Of a stretch of DNA of 64,000 nt, positions 38,131-47,364 are shown piece after piece. This DNA is from Belnapia sp. F-4-1 (GTDB lineage: Bacteria > Pseudomonadota > Alphaproteobacteria > Acetobacterales > Acetobacteraceae). The notes beneath the pieces are model-generated. The model searched no databases and had not been told where the DNA came from. It saw only the letters and a list, made by a program, of their open reading frames with translations. The DNA lies in assembly GCF_000802185.1 (NCBI RefSeq), contig NZ_KN676113.1:248001-312000 (forward strand), in the 5' to 3' direction. Every line of letters begins with the position of its first letter. Within the stretch, counting starts at the first letter, position 1. A program made the translations under genes and the position numbers.

Positions 38131-40320
38131 CTACAGCAGATTCTCCACCCGGATCGGCAGTTCTCGCAGCCGCCGCCCGGTGGCGTGGTGCACGGCGTTG
38201 GCGATGGCCGGTGCCACACCTACCATCGCCACCTCGCCCAACCCCTTCACGCCCGCTCCGTTCAGCTGCGGATCGGGCTCGTCGACGAACTCCACATCGA
38301 TCGTGCCGATATCAGCGTGCACGGGCAGCACGTATTCGGCGAGGTCGGCGTTGAGGAAGCCGCCGTAGCGTGGGTCCACCTCGCTCACTTCCCGCAGCGC
38401 GGCGCCGATGCCCCAGACCACGCCGCCGCGCAGTTGGCTGGCCGCCGTGCGCGGGCTGATCACCCGGCCACAATCAGCCACGCTGACCACTCGTGGGACA
38501 CGGATGCGGCGCGTAGCCGGCTCCACCCGCACTTCCACGAAATGCGCCACGTGGCTGAAGCTGACATAGCCGGGATAGGCCGGGCCGATGGCAGCCGGCA
38601 GGCCGCTGGTCAGGCGGCCCATGACCGCGTCCGGCTGCCCCGGCGCACACCTGCTCACCTCCACTTCCAGGTGCGGGCGGCCGGCAGCGCGCAGACGCTC
38701 TGCCGGGCTGGGACGCGATGGCAGCGCCTCCAGGGCTCGCAGCAGGGTGTCGCAGGCCTCCTCGGCGGCCGGGATCGTTGTGGCCGTGCCCCAGGAACCG
38801 GCAGTCAGGTGCTGCGGCGTCGTGCCGGTGCTGCCGATCTCAAGCGTGATGCGCCCGGGCTCCACCCCCAGCCGCCGGACGAGCACGGCGGAGATAGCCG
38901 TGCGGATACCCTGGCCCATCTCGTGCCCTCCGACGCTGAAGGTGACGGCGCCGTCCGCCGAGAGCCGAAGCTTGGCGATGGCCGCGGCGGTCGCCGCCTT
39001 GTAGGCCCCGATCGCCACACCCCAACCGATCAGCGATCCGTCCCCTGCCCGCATGGAGCCTGGCTCCATGCTGCGCCGGTCCCAGCCGAAGCGGGCTGCG
39101 CCCCGGCGCAGGCATTCGGCCAGATGGCGGGAAGAATAGGGCTGGCCGGTGATCGGGTCCGTGGTCGTATCATTGGCCAGGCGCAGCGCCACGGGGTCCT
39201 GGCCCAGTCGATAGGCCAGCTCGTCCACGCAGCATTCCACTGCGAAGGCGGCGGGGTGCTCATAGGGCGCGCGCATGTAGCCGGGCGTCTGGACATCGGT
39301 TCGCACCAGCCGCTCCCGGCCACGGAAGCTGGCGATGCCGTAGAGCCGGGCGGAAAGTTCCGTGTACTGAGTTGGGAAGAAATCGTGGCGCGAGGTCTGC
39401 GAATCCGTCTCATGGATCAGCGCCTGCATCCGGCCTGCCGCATCCGCCCCCAGCCGGATGCGATGGCGGCTGGCAGGGCGGAAGCTGCTGTCGTGGAAGA
39501 TCTGCGCCCGGCTGACGACAAGCTTCACCGGCCGCTCCAGGCGCCGTGCCGCCTCCGCCGCCAGCACCGTATGCGCCTGGAGCGAGTTCTTCTGCCCGAA
39601 CCCGCCGCCGGCCGAGGGTGAACGCACGGTGATCCGCGCCGGCTCGATCCCCAGTTGCCGCGCCAGCCCGTGCCGGATCGCCTCGGCATTCTGCGTGCCT
39701 TCATGCACGGTGAGATGCCCATCCCGCCACTCGGCGACCGTGGAAAGCATCTCGATCGGGTTCTGATGTTGTGGCGGATGGCGAAACTCCGCCGTGATGC
39801 GGATTGCCGCCGCGGCATAGGCGGTATCGGCCTCGCCGGCCGTCACATCGGCGAACATCGGCTTCGGCAGGGGTGAATCCGCCTGGGCGACGATGTCCAC
39901 CTCCGGCGCATCGAGTGTTACCTGATGGGGCTCGCTCGCGTACTCCGCCCGAACCAGCCTCGCTCCCTCGGCCGCGGCCTCAGGACTGTCCGCCGCCACC
40001 AGGGCAATGGGCTGGCCGCGATAGGCGATACGCGACGAGGTAACGGGCTGGATGCTCTGGAAGCCGTAGCCTCCACCCATCAGGAAGCCCGGTTGCTTCA
40101 GCCCGGCCAATTCCTCATGAGTCAACACCAGTCGCACACCGGGCACGGCGCGAGCTGCGGCAAGGTCGATCCGTAGGACCGTACCACGCGCGACGGTGGC
40201 GGTTGCGAGGGCCGCATGGCTCATGCCCGGCCTGGCCTCGTCGGCGGCATAACGCAAGGCGCCGCGCACTTTGTCATGCGCGTCGATCCGCGGAGCGTCG
40301 GGATAGGCGGTGTCGCTCAT
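38131..40320 (-). CDS. paoC: Aldehyde oxidoreductase molybdenum-binding subunit
   Basis: A 729-residue xanthine-oxidase-family large subunit. Molybdopterin-binding segments are visible: SAGGGFGQKNSLQAHTVLAA, GYMRAPYEHPAAFAVECCVD, SVGGHEMGQGIRTAISAVLV and NGAGVKGLGEVAMVGVAPAI, the last holding the catalytic Glu (GLGE). It should carry Mo-MCD and oxidise aldehydes. Size matches E. coli PaoC (732). It lies last in a three-gene operon, starting 4 bases after the paoB stop. Unlike E. coli, no PaoD/XdhC chaperone follows. Confidence 0.92.
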   Translation of the reverse strand: MSDTAYPDAPRIDAHDKVRGALRYAADEARPGMSHAALATATVARGTVLRIDLAAARAVPGVRLVLTHEELAGLKQPGFLMGGGYGFQSIQPVTSSRIAYRGQPIALVAADSPEAAAEGARLVRAEYASEPHQVTLDAPEVDIVAQADSPLPKPMFADVTAGEADTAYAAAAIRITAEFRHPPQHQNPIEMLSTVAEWRDGHLTVHEGTQNAEAIRHGLARQLGIEPARITVRSPSAGGGFGQKNSLQAHTVLAAEAARRLERPVKLVVSRAQIFHDSSFRPASRHRIRLGADAAGRMQALIHETDSQTSRHDFFPTQYTELSARLYGIASFRGRERLVRTDVQTPGYMRAPYEHPAAFAVECCVDELAYRLGQDPVALRLANDTTTDPITGQPYSSRHLAECLRRGAARFGWDRRSMEPGSMRAGDGSLIGWGVAIGAYKAATAAAIAKLRLSADGAVTFSVGGHEMGQGIRTAISAVLVRRLGVEPGRITLEIGSTGTTPQHLTAGSWGTATTIPAAEEACDTLLRALEALPSRPSPAERLRAAGRPHLEVEVSRCAPGQPDAVMGRLTSGLPAAIGPAYPGYVSFSHVAHFVEVRVEPATRRIRVPRVVSVADCGRVISPRTAASQLRGGVVWGIGAALREVSEVDPRYGGFLNADLAEYVLPVHADIGTIDVEFVDEPDPQLNGAGVKGLGEVAMVGVAPAIANAVHHATGRRLRELPIRVENLL

Positions 40321-40324
40321 CGTG

Positions 40325-41320
40325 TCAGGCCCTCTGCCGCGCAATCATGAGGGCATCGGCCACGGTGCGGGCACCGAGCTCGATGCGGAACGAGTTGTGG
40401 TGCCCGGGCTGGGCACCGCGCAGGGCGGCATCGCCGGCCGCGCGTGCCGCTTCCGCGGTCAGCCGCTGTCCGACCAGCCCGCGCTCCGCGTCCCGCGCCC
40501 GCCAGGGCCGCGTGGCAAGGCCGCCGAGGGCGACCCGCGCCTCGCGCACCACCTCGCCTTCCATCCGCAGCGCCACGGCGGCCGAGGCGAGGGCGAAGGC
40601 GTAGGATTCACGATCCCGGATTTTATGGTAGGTGGAAGCGCGGCCAAGCTGCGTCGCCGGCACGCGGATGCGTAGGATCATCTCGTCGCGTGCCAGGCTC
40701 GTCTCCACCTCCGGCGTCGCGCCGGGCTCGCGGTGCAGGGCCTCCATCGGGATGGTGCGGGCGCCGTTCGGGCCGGCTACGTCCACTACCGCGTCGAGGG
40801 CAACCAGCGCTACGGCCCAGTCGCCGGGATAGGTGGCGATGCAAGCCTCGCTGCCGCCGAGAACGGCGTGACCGCGGTCGATCCCGTCTCGCGCCGCGCA
40901 GCCGCTGCCCGGCGCGCGCTTGTTGCAGGTGAAGGGCTCACCGCCGCGGAAATAGGCACATCGCGTGCGCTGCAACAGGTTGCCACCGAGGCTGGCCATG
41001 TTGCGGAGCTGTTGCGAGGCCGCCTTCCACAGCGCGTCCGACAGCACCGGATACTCAGCCACGAGCCGGGGATCGGCTGCAACGTCACTCATCCGCGCGC
41101 CGGCACCGAAAACCAGCTCGCGCCGGCCGCCCGTGTCGAAGCTGGCGAGGCCAGGCAGCGCGTTGATGTCCACCAGCCGCTCCGGCGCCTCGGCACCGAC
41201 CTTCATCAGGTCATAGAGCGTTGTGCCGCCGGCCAGGAAACGCGTGCCGGGGCCGCCCGCCGAGACGGCGCGGATCGCGGCCGCCTCGGTTTCCGCCCGG
41301 GCATAGGCGAAGGGACGCAC
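40325..41320 (-). CDS. paoB: Aldehyde oxidoreductase FAD/4Fe-4S subunit
   Basis: A 331-residue FAD-binding subunit of the CO dehydrogenase flavoprotein type. FAD contacts are RFLAGGTTLYDLMK and NMASLGGNLLQRTRC. The insert after this (Cys121, Cys132, Cys141, Cys160; CNKRAPGSGC) is the extra 4Fe-4S site peculiar to PaoB-type subunits and absent from CoxM and XdhB types. The start is GTG at 41320, just 4 bases after the paoA stop; this gives the family N-terminus RPFAYARAE. Length matches PaoB (318). Confidence 0.9.
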   Translation of the reverse strand: MRPFAYARAETEAAAIRAVSAGGPGTRFLAGGTTLYDLMKVGAEAPERLVDINALPGLASFDTGGRRELVFGAGARMSDVAADPRLVAEYPVLSDALWKAASQQLRNMASLGGNLLQRTRCAYFRGGEPFTCNKRAPGSGCAARDGIDRGHAVLGGSEACIATYPGDWAVALVALDAVVDVAGPNGARTIPMEALHREPGATPEVETSLARDEMILRIRVPATQLGRASTYHKIRDRESYAFALASAAVALRMEGEVVREARVALGGLATRPWRARDAERGLVGQRLTAEAARAAGDAALRGAQPGHHNSFRIELGARTVADALMIARQRA

Positions 41321-41324
41321 CGGC

Positions 41325-41945
41325 TCAGCCCGCCTGCATCTTCGGCGCGGCATCCTGGATCGCGGCCAGGATGCCGGCATAGGCGCCGCAGCGGCAGAGA
41401 TTGCCGCTCATGTATTCGCGGATCTCGTCCGCGCTGCCGATATGGCCCTCCCGCACGCAGGCGATCGCAGCCATGATCTGGCCAGGCGTGCAGTAGCCGC
41501 ATTGCAGGGCGTCGTGATCGATGAAGGCCTGCTGCATCGGGTGGAGCGAACCGTCCTCCGGCACGATGCCCTCAATCGTCGTCACGGCGCGGCCATTGGC
41601 CTGCACTGCCAGCGTAAGGCAGGAGGCGATGCGCCGGTCGTCCAGATGCACCGTGCAGGCGCCACACTGCCCGTGGTCGCAGCCCTTCTTGGCGCCGGTC
41701 AACGCCAAGCCTTCGCGCAGCGTGTCGAGCAGCGAGGCGCGCGGATCAAGGGTGAGACGCCGGGCCTCGCCATTCACCGTGAAGCGCATCTCCAACCCAC
41801 CTGAGGCGCTGTCCCGCGCATTGGTGTCCTGCGCTGCGGATTCAGCGGGAGCCAGAGAGGAGCCAACGAGGGTCGCGCCGATCATCAGGCTCCTGCGGCT
41901 GACCGGAAGCGGGACGCCACCTGGGTCATCGGATATCTCTTCCAT
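41325..41945 (-). CDS. paoA: Aldehyde oxidoreductase 2Fe-2S subunit, Tat-exported
   Basis: A 206-residue subunit with two 2Fe-2S clusters. The plant-type site uses Cys89, Cys94, Cys97 and Cys109; the second uses Cys149, Cys152, Cys184 and Cys186 (CGYCTPG, CRCGAY). The N-terminus has the twin-arginine signal SRRSLMIGATLVG followed by an Ala-rich cleavage region, so the folded ABC complex is probably carried to the periplasm by this subunit. The order paoA-paoB-paoC matches the E. coli operon. It likely detoxifies aromatic aldehydes. Confidence 0.92.
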   Translation of the reverse strand: MEEISDDPGGVPLPVSRRSLMIGATLVGSSLAPAESAAQDTNARDSASGGLEMRFTVNGEARRLTLDPRASLLDTLREGLALTGAKKGCDHGQCGACTVHLDDRRIASCLTLAVQANGRAVTTIEGIVPEDGSLHPMQQAFIDHDALQCGYCTPGQIMAAIACVREGHIGSADEIREYMSGNLCRCGAYAGILAAIQDAAPKMQAG

Positions 41946-42338
41946 TGTGTCGGCCTCCGGTCAGTCGTGACATTCTGTTCATCACGCCGGTGTGGCGTCC
42001 AGGCGGGCGACGTTCGCCGTCTCGCCAAACGCGTTCGCCAGATTGCTGTGCCGGCCGCACCTGGCGGCGTCAGGAAGTTCTGCGGAAGGGGATGATCAGA
42101 ATCTCCTGACCAAGCAGCTCCTCTCCGAGCACGCGAGCGTACGAAGGCTCCTAAGACCCTTGAACAGCGGCTGCGGGATGTCCGGCCCGCCTTCGAGAGC
42201 GAAGATGAACTAACGTGTTTCGGCTCACACCCATTGGCCAAGGTTGGCCGGAAGCGGACCGGCTGCTACCGCATGTTCGATGACTGAACGCGGCGGTTGC
42301 TGGTCGCTAGCTTCGTCAGTCGTGCACCATCATCCGGC
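41946..42338. other. 393-base upstream region of paoABC
   Basis: No gene seen on either strand. It separates the paoA start from the stop of the LysR gene, which is on the same strand, so any pao promoter lies here. No clear palindromic operator was recognised. Confidence 0.4.
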
Positions 42339-43259
42339 TCAGCGTGACGGGCTGCGCATCCGCTTCGAAGCCGTTCGGCTGACTTGCGAACGAAGCCAGT
42401 CTGCTGCGGCCTGAACATGCGCCCCAGCATCTCGATCAGAGCGCTGCACGATGTGATAGGTGTGACCGGCTATGCTCGGACCAAACGGCTGCACCAGGTG
42501 GCCTGCGTCCATCTCGCTTTCCACGAGAGCCAAGCTGAGCAATGCGGCCCCTTGCCCCGCCACGGCGGCCTGAATCGCGTGGCTCTCATCGGAGAAGCGA
42601 AGCTGTGCGGATGACACCGGCTGCTCCAACTCGGCTGAGGCAAACCATTGGTTCCAGGTCGGGTTCAGCGGATGATTCCATCGCCACCTGAAGTGGATCA
42701 AAGGCACCTTGGCCAGATCCTCCGGCGCAGTGATGCCGAGCGCTGGACTGATGACCGGTGCGTACTGGTCCGCAAACATCGGCTCGACCGCCATCCCCGG
42801 GTAGGGTCCACGCCCGTAGCGGATGGCCAGATCAATGCCGCTGGCAGCGAGATCGACGATCTCGTCCGAGGCGTGCAGGTGCAGGTCGATCTGCGGATGA
42901 CGGGCCTGGAACTCCGACACCTTCGGGACCAGCCAGCGTGAGGTGAAGGCCACGGTAGCGGAGATGGTGACCTGCGGCCTTCTCTTGGCTTGCGCCAGCG
43001 TCTCGAACACCGCCTGGAACGCATCGAAGCCGTCCCGTAGCACCGGGTAGACCTGAGCACCGGCTTCGGTGAGGACGACCTTCCGGACCTCGCGGTTGAA
43101 CAACCTCAGACCGGTCTGTTCCTCGAGCTGACGGATCTGGTGGCTGATGGCGGTAGGGGTGACGGCGAGTTCCATGGCTGCCCGCTTGAAGCTGCCGTGC
43201 CGGGCGGCCGCCTCGAAGGCGCGAAGAGTGGAAAGCGAAGGCAGACGCCGCATGGCCAT
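42339..43259 (-). CDS. LysR-type regulator (GcvA-like)
   Basis: A 306-residue LTTR. The N-terminal winged HTH reads MRRLPSLSTLRAFEAAARHG and VTPTAISHQIRQLEEQTGLR, typical for the GcvA/AmpR branch. The effector domain has the RYGRGPYPGMAVEPMFADQY hinge segment. The start is at 43259 or 43253 (MAMRR); an ATG at 43298 is also in frame. It is divergent from the RidA-OYE pair and the promoters share about 127 bases, so those genes are its likely targets. Confidence 0.9.
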   Translation of the reverse strand: MAMRRLPSLSTLRAFEAAARHGSFKRAAMELAVTPTAISHQIRQLEEQTGLRLFNREVRKVVLTEAGAQVYPVLRDGFDAFQAVFETLAQAKRRPQVTISATVAFTSRWLVPKVSEFQARHPQIDLHLHASDEIVDLAASGIDLAIRYGRGPYPGMAVEPMFADQYAPVISPALGITAPEDLAKVPLIHFRWRWNHPLNPTWNQWFASAELEQPVSSAQLRFSDESHAIQAAVAGQGAALLSLALVESEMDAGHLVQPFGPSIAGHTYHIVQRSDRDAGAHVQAAADWLRSQVSRTASKRMRSPSR

Positions 43260-43385
43260 GAATGAATACAGCTCATCTGACAGCTGACGAATAGCCATTT
43301 GTCCCGCATGTCGCCAGGGAGCATGTGGTGTCCAGCAGACAACACCGGGACGGGCCGAGCTCGTCTTCACGAAGGATATGAGAAG

Positions 43386-43781
43386 ATGCTGGAACGCGTG
43401 GTCACCACCCCCGACAACTATGAACCCTTCCTGCTGTCCCAGGGCATCAGGTTCGGCGACCTTCTCTTCATCTCCGGCCAGGCCGGCGCCGGCGACGACG
43501 GCAAGATCGTCGACGGAGGCTTCCGGGCACAGGGCGAGCAGGCCTTCGCCAACCTTCGGCGGGCGCTGGAAGCGGGCGGGTCGAGCCTGAAGGACGTCAT
43601 CAAGGTGACGATTTTCGTGACCGACATGGCCAACTTCGGGGAGGTGGTGGAACTCCGCAGGGCATTCTTTTCCCCCCCGTATCCGGCCGACACAATCGCG
43701 GAGATCAAGGCCCTCTACGATCCGGCGGCCCTCATCGAGATCGAGGCGATCGCGGCCGTCCACATTGCGGAGAAGGCGTGA
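43386..43781 (+). CDS. RidA/YjgF-family protein
   Basis: A 131-residue RidA-fold protein, typically trimeric, hydrolysing reactive enamine/imine intermediates or binding related ligands. Signature pieces are DLLFISGQAGAGDDGKIVDG, GEQAFANLRRALEAGGSSLK, DVIKVTIFVTDMANFGEV and LIEIEAIAAVHI. The conserved Arg of RidA near the C-terminus (IE.R.EVEA) is not evident, so it may belong to an Rid4-7 subgroup. GAAGGATATGAGAAG precedes the ATG. It is one base upstream of the OYE gene. Confidence 0.88.
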   Translation: MLERVVTTPDNYEPFLLSQGIRFGDLLFISGQAGAGDDGKIVDGGFRAQGEQAFANLRRALEAGGSSLKDVIKVTIFVTDMANFGEVVELRRAFFSPPYPADTIAEIKALYDPAALIEIEAIAAVHIAEKA

Positions 43782-43782
43782 G

Positions 43783-44916
43783 ATGCGCACCGCAGACAAG
43801 GCCCATCCTATCGTCGACGCAGCGGCAGCCTCCTTGTTTCAGCCACTGTCACTCGGCGGATTGGTTCTACCGAACCGCCTGGCGGTGGCGCCGATGACAC
43901 GCGTCAGCGCCGACGAGGACGGCCGTGCGTCCGCGCGGATGGCCCATTACTATGAGCGTTTCGCACGCGGCGGTTTCGGCATGGTCGTGACAGAGGGCAT
44001 CTACACCGACCAGCAGTTCTCGCAGGGGTACCGATTCCAGCCCGGCATGAGTGACGATGGCCAGGCGGATAGCTGGAAGCCGGTGCTATTCGGCATCCAG
44101 GCGCACGGCGTCCCGGTCGTGGCCCAGCTCATGCACGCCGGCGCCATCAGCCAGGGCAATCGTTTCCGGGAGGGCACGGTGGCCCCCTCGGTCATTCAAC
44201 CGCAGGGCCGGCAGATGCCGTTCTACTACGGCACGGGCACCTACGGGAGGCCGTCGGCGATGACCGACGCCCAGATCGCCGACGCCGTGGCGGGGTTCGG
44301 CAACGCTGCAAAGCGCGCGGTCGCCGTAGCCGGGTTCGACGCCGTGGAGATCCACGGGGCGAATGGCTACCTGCTCGACCAGTTCATGACCGACTACACC
44401 AACGCCCGCGAGGACCGCTGGGGCGGCAGCACGCGAAGCCGCATCCGGCTCAGTCTCGAGGTGCTGAAAGAGGTGCGCCACCGGGTTGGCGCCGCCGTAC
44501 CGGTTGGCGTCCGGATCTCGCAGGCCAAGGTGAACGACTTTTCCCACAAATGGCAGCGTGGAGAGGAGGACGCTGAGGTCATTTTCGGCAGCTTAGGCGA
44601 TGCTGGCGTAGACTTCATCCACGTTACCGAGTTCGAGGCCTGGAAACCTGCCTTTGGCGACGCTGGCCCGACCCTGGTTCATCTGGCGAAAAAATACGCT
44701 CCAGCCGCGGCCGTCGTCGCCAACGGCAACCTGCACGAAGTTGGGAAAGCCATGTCTGCGCTGGGCGACGGCGCCGACATGGTGGCCTTCGGCAGAGGCG
44801 CTCTGGCCAACCCGGACCTGCCGAAGCGATTTGCAGCGCAGTTGCCTCTCCGGGACTTCGATCCGGTGATCCTCGGTCCTCTTGCCGATATCAAGGCCAG
44901 CGAACTGTCGCTGTGA
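43783..44916 (+). CDS. NADH:flavin oxidoreductase (old yellow enzyme family)
   Basis: A 377-residue FMN TIM-barrel ene-reductase-like enzyme. LVLPNRLAVAPMTRVSADED is the FMN-binding start, VVAQLMHAGAISQG and FDAVEIHGANGYLLDQFM (substrate His-x-x-Asn motif) follow, then DRWGGSTRSRIRLSLEVLKE and DMVAFGRGALANPDLP. It probably reduces activated C=C bonds in enals or enones. It shares an operon with the RidA protein and is likely regulated by the divergent LysR protein. Confidence 0.92.
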   Translation: MRTADKAHPIVDAAAASLFQPLSLGGLVLPNRLAVAPMTRVSADEDGRASARMAHYYERFARGGFGMVVTEGIYTDQQFSQGYRFQPGMSDDGQADSWKPVLFGIQAHGVPVVAQLMHAGAISQGNRFREGTVAPSVIQPQGRQMPFYYGTGTYGRPSAMTDAQIADAVAGFGNAAKRAVAVAGFDAVEIHGANGYLLDQFMTDYTNAREDRWGGSTRSRIRLSLEVLKEVRHRVGAAVPVGVRISQAKVNDFSHKWQRGEEDAEVIFGSLGDAGVDFIHVTEFEAWKPAFGDAGPTLVHLAKKYAPAAAVVANGNLHEVGKAMSALGDGADMVAFGRGALANPDLPKRFAAQLPLRDFDPVILGPLADIKASELSL

Positions 44917-44929
44917 AGGCCACCAGACG

Positions 44930-45205
44930 CGCATTCCGGGGCGGCCGGCGCTGCATATGCGCCATGCGGCGGCGGACGCTGGGCTTCAGGCCATAGGTCA
45001 GGAAGGTCCCGAGGCCCAGCGTCGTCACCGTCTTGCGGATCCGTCCGAACTGGCGCGTGATGACCGGGGCTCCGACCTTGGCGGTTGCCGCAGCGGCCTG
45101 TGCCGCCTCCCGCCTGAGCGAGCGCCATGGCGCCGATGAGTGGTGCGCCGAGCGCCGCAAAGACGAGGAAGCCGCGCCGGCCGGCGCTGGAGAGTTGACC
45201 AACTA
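44930..45205 (-). pseudogene. Tat-exported aldo/keto reductase, N-terminal remnant
   Basis: One minus-strand frame holds a twin-arginine signal peptide (GRRGFLVFAALGAPLIGAMA, then LAQAG). Another continues with KVGAPVITRQFGRIRKTVTT and LGLGTFLTYGL, the start of an aldo/keto reductase barrel. A frameshift lies between them and the remaining roughly 280 residues are gone. The gene looks like the former partner of the codirectional MBL-fold hydrolase upstream. Confidence 0.5.
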
Positions 45206-46228
45206 TCGGGTCGCCTGTCCGGTTTGGGTTTCGGAGAGTCGGAACTGCCAGGCCGCCGGGACCCAGGCGTAGCCCGCATCGGTCTTCCGCAGGCGGCCCA
45301 GGCCGGGAAAGGGATAGTGGAAGCCGAGCACGGGCATGCGGTCGGCCGCCGCCCGGTCGAAGAGGCTTCGGCGGGCAACCAGCGCAGCGCCCGGATCGCG
45401 GTCCGGGCCGGGGCGCCAGGGACGGTCCAGATTGACCACTGGATGATAGGCGAGGTCGGTGGTGAGCAGGAGCTGATCGGCGCCGGAGTGGACCAGGAAG
45501 GCCGCCATGCCGGGCGTGTGCCCAGGCGCCGCGATCGTGGCAAGACCCGGCAAGATTTCGGCACCGCCCTCGTACAGTTCGACCCCGGCGGCCACGGGCT
45601 CGACGCTGCGCTTGATGGCAGCGGCGAAGCGACGGCGGAAATCATCCGGCACGGGCATGTAGGACAGGTCCGGCTGGCCGCTCACGAAGAAGGCCCAATC
45701 GGCCCTGGGCGCAAAGATGGTGGCGCGCGGGAAAGCCCTGCCGCCATCGGCCGCGCGGAGATTGCCGACATGGTCGGGATGCATGTGCGAGATCACCACC
45801 GCGTCGATATCGGCTGGTGTCAGGCCGATGGCCGCGAGGTTGGCGAAGAGCCGGCTGCCATTCAGCCCCATGGTCTGCCCGGCGCCAGCTTCGAGCAGGA
45901 TGCGCCGCCCTCCTGTCTCGATCAGTAAGGTGTTCAAGTTCAGGGTCAGGTGGTCGGTTGGCAGGAAGGCATCACGCAGCGCGTTCCTGAGCTCGTCCTC
46001 CGGCGCATCGATGGCATAGACCCGCGGTGGGCCGCCGATCAGCCCGTCGCTCAGCACCGTTGCGGCGATCTCGCCGACACGGAAGCGATAATGGCCGGCG
46101 TTGCTGGCAGCTGGGTCGAAGGGCTGGGCGACGGCCCGCCGGGCACCGCTGCGCCCGGACAAAAAAGAGGTCGCGCCGGCCATGGCGGTCAGCGCAGTCC
46201 TGCGGCGGCAACCCATCAGATCGTGCAT
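45203..46228 (-). CDS. Tat-exported MBL-fold metallo-hydrolase
   Basis: A 341-residue metallo-beta-lactamase-fold protein. The N-terminus CRRRTALTAMAGATSFLSG is a Tat-like signal. The metal-binding motif is SHMHPDHVGN (HxHxDH), a further His is in APGHTPGMAAF and Asp in LTTDLAYHP. This matches quorum-quenching or AttM-like and other periplasmic hydrolases, but the substrate is unknown. It is divergent from the LysR gene at 46372, with 143 bases between starts. Confidence 0.9.
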   Translation of the reverse strand: MHDLMGCRRRTALTAMAGATSFLSGRSGARRAVAQPFDPAASNAGHYRFRVGEIAATVLSDGLIGGPPRVYAIDAPEDELRNALRDAFLPTDHLTLNLNTLLIETGGRRILLEAGAGQTMGLNGSRLFANLAAIGLTPADIDAVVISHMHPDHVGNLRAADGGRAFPRATIFAPRADWAFFVSGQPDLSYMPVPDDFRRRFAAAIKRSVEPVAAGVELYEGGAEILPGLATIAAPGHTPGMAAFLVHSGADQLLLTTDLAYHPVVNLDRPWRPGPDRDPGAALVARRSLFDRAAADRMPVLGFHYPFPGLGRLRKTDAGYAWVPAAWQFRLSETQTGQATR

Positions 46229-46371
46229 GCGGCGTTTCCTCCGTTCTTCCTCGCGTCAGGCGGCCGGTGCGGCCTGGTGCGCCGGCTGCCTTGGCGCACT
46301 CCGAGATGACCCTGTCGACCTATGCGGATAACCGCTGCTAATCTGCGCGGCCTGGTAAGCAGGGCTTTGCA

Positions 46372-47322
46372 ATGCGGCCGCCTCGCCTCGACAGCCTGGA
46401 CGCCTTCGCGGCGGTCATCCGATGCGGCGGCTTCAGGGCGGCGGCGGCAGAGCGCGGGGTTTCGTCCTCGGCGCTGAGCCAGACGGTCGCCGCGCTGGAG
46501 GCGGCGCTCGGCATCCGGCTGCTGAACCGCACGACGCGGAGCGTCGCCCCGACCGAGGCCGGAGCGCGCCTGCTGGAGCGGCTTGTGCCGGCGCTGGACG
46601 ACATCAAGCTGGCGGTCACCGAGCTCGACAGGTTGCGGAAGAGTCCCTCGGGCACCGTGCGCATCAATGCGCCCGGGCCGGCGGCGGATCATGTGCTCTG
46701 CCCCCTCGCCTTCGACTTCATGCGCATTCACCCGGAGGTAAGGGTCGAGATCGTCAGCGACGCCGCAATCGTGGACATCGTCGCACGCGGCTTCGACGCC
46801 GGCGTGCGGTTTGGAAAGGAGGTCGCCAAGGACATGATCGCGGTGCCGCTCGGGCCACCCCTGCGCTACACCATCGTCGCCTCGCCCGACTACATCCGGA
46901 TGCGCGGCGCGCCCGACACGCCGCACGACCTCGTCCGGCACGCTTGCATCCGCCGCCGCTTCCCGGGCGGGCCCCTTGTCACCTGGCGCTTCGAGAAGGA
47001 TGGCGATGCCCTCGACGTCACACCGGAAGGGCGCCTGACGCTCAGCTCGGCGCAGCAGGAGTTGCAGGCGGCCCTTGCCGGCCAGGGCATCGCGCATGTC
47101 TTCGAGGACTATGCGCAGGCGCATGTCGCGCGCGGCGAGCTGATCGAGCTGCTGCGCGACTGGAGCCCGCAGCTTCCAAGCTGGTTCCTCTACTACCCGA
47201 ACCGGCGCCACGCCAGCGCCACCATGCGGGCCTTCCTGGACCACCTCCGCGCCTATGAATGGCGGGATGGTAGGCGCGATCCTGCAGCACCAGGCCGCGG
47301 TCGCAGGGCGGCGCTGCGCTGA
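46372..47322 (+). CDS. LysR-type regulator
   Basis: A 316-residue LTTR. The N-terminal HTH reads SLDAFAAVIRCGGFRAAAAE and GVSSSALSQTVAALEAALGI, then RLLNRTTRSVAPTEAGARLL. The effector domain contains the FDAGVRFGKEVAKDMIAVPL segment shared with the CrgA/PecT branch and ends in WFLYYPNRRHASATMRAFLD. It is divergent from the MBL hydrolase and probably regulates it. It resembles the LysR at the right end (63082), which has the same YYPNRQNVAPKLRALID tail. Confidence 0.9.
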   Translation: MRPPRLDSLDAFAAVIRCGGFRAAAAERGVSSSALSQTVAALEAALGIRLLNRTTRSVAPTEAGARLLERLVPALDDIKLAVTELDRLRKSPSGTVRINAPGPAADHVLCPLAFDFMRIHPEVRVEIVSDAAIVDIVARGFDAGVRFGKEVAKDMIAVPLGPPLRYTIVASPDYIRMRGAPDTPHDLVRHACIRRRFPGGPLVTWRFEKDGDALDVTPEGRLTLSSAQQELQAALAGQGIAHVFEDYAQAHVARGELIELLRDWSPQLPSWFLYYPNRRHASATMRAFLDHLRAYEWRDGRRDPAAPGRGRRAALR

Positions 47323-47364
47323 GCCGACTGAGCGTGCGTGACGCCATGGCCCGCCTGTCCGCCG

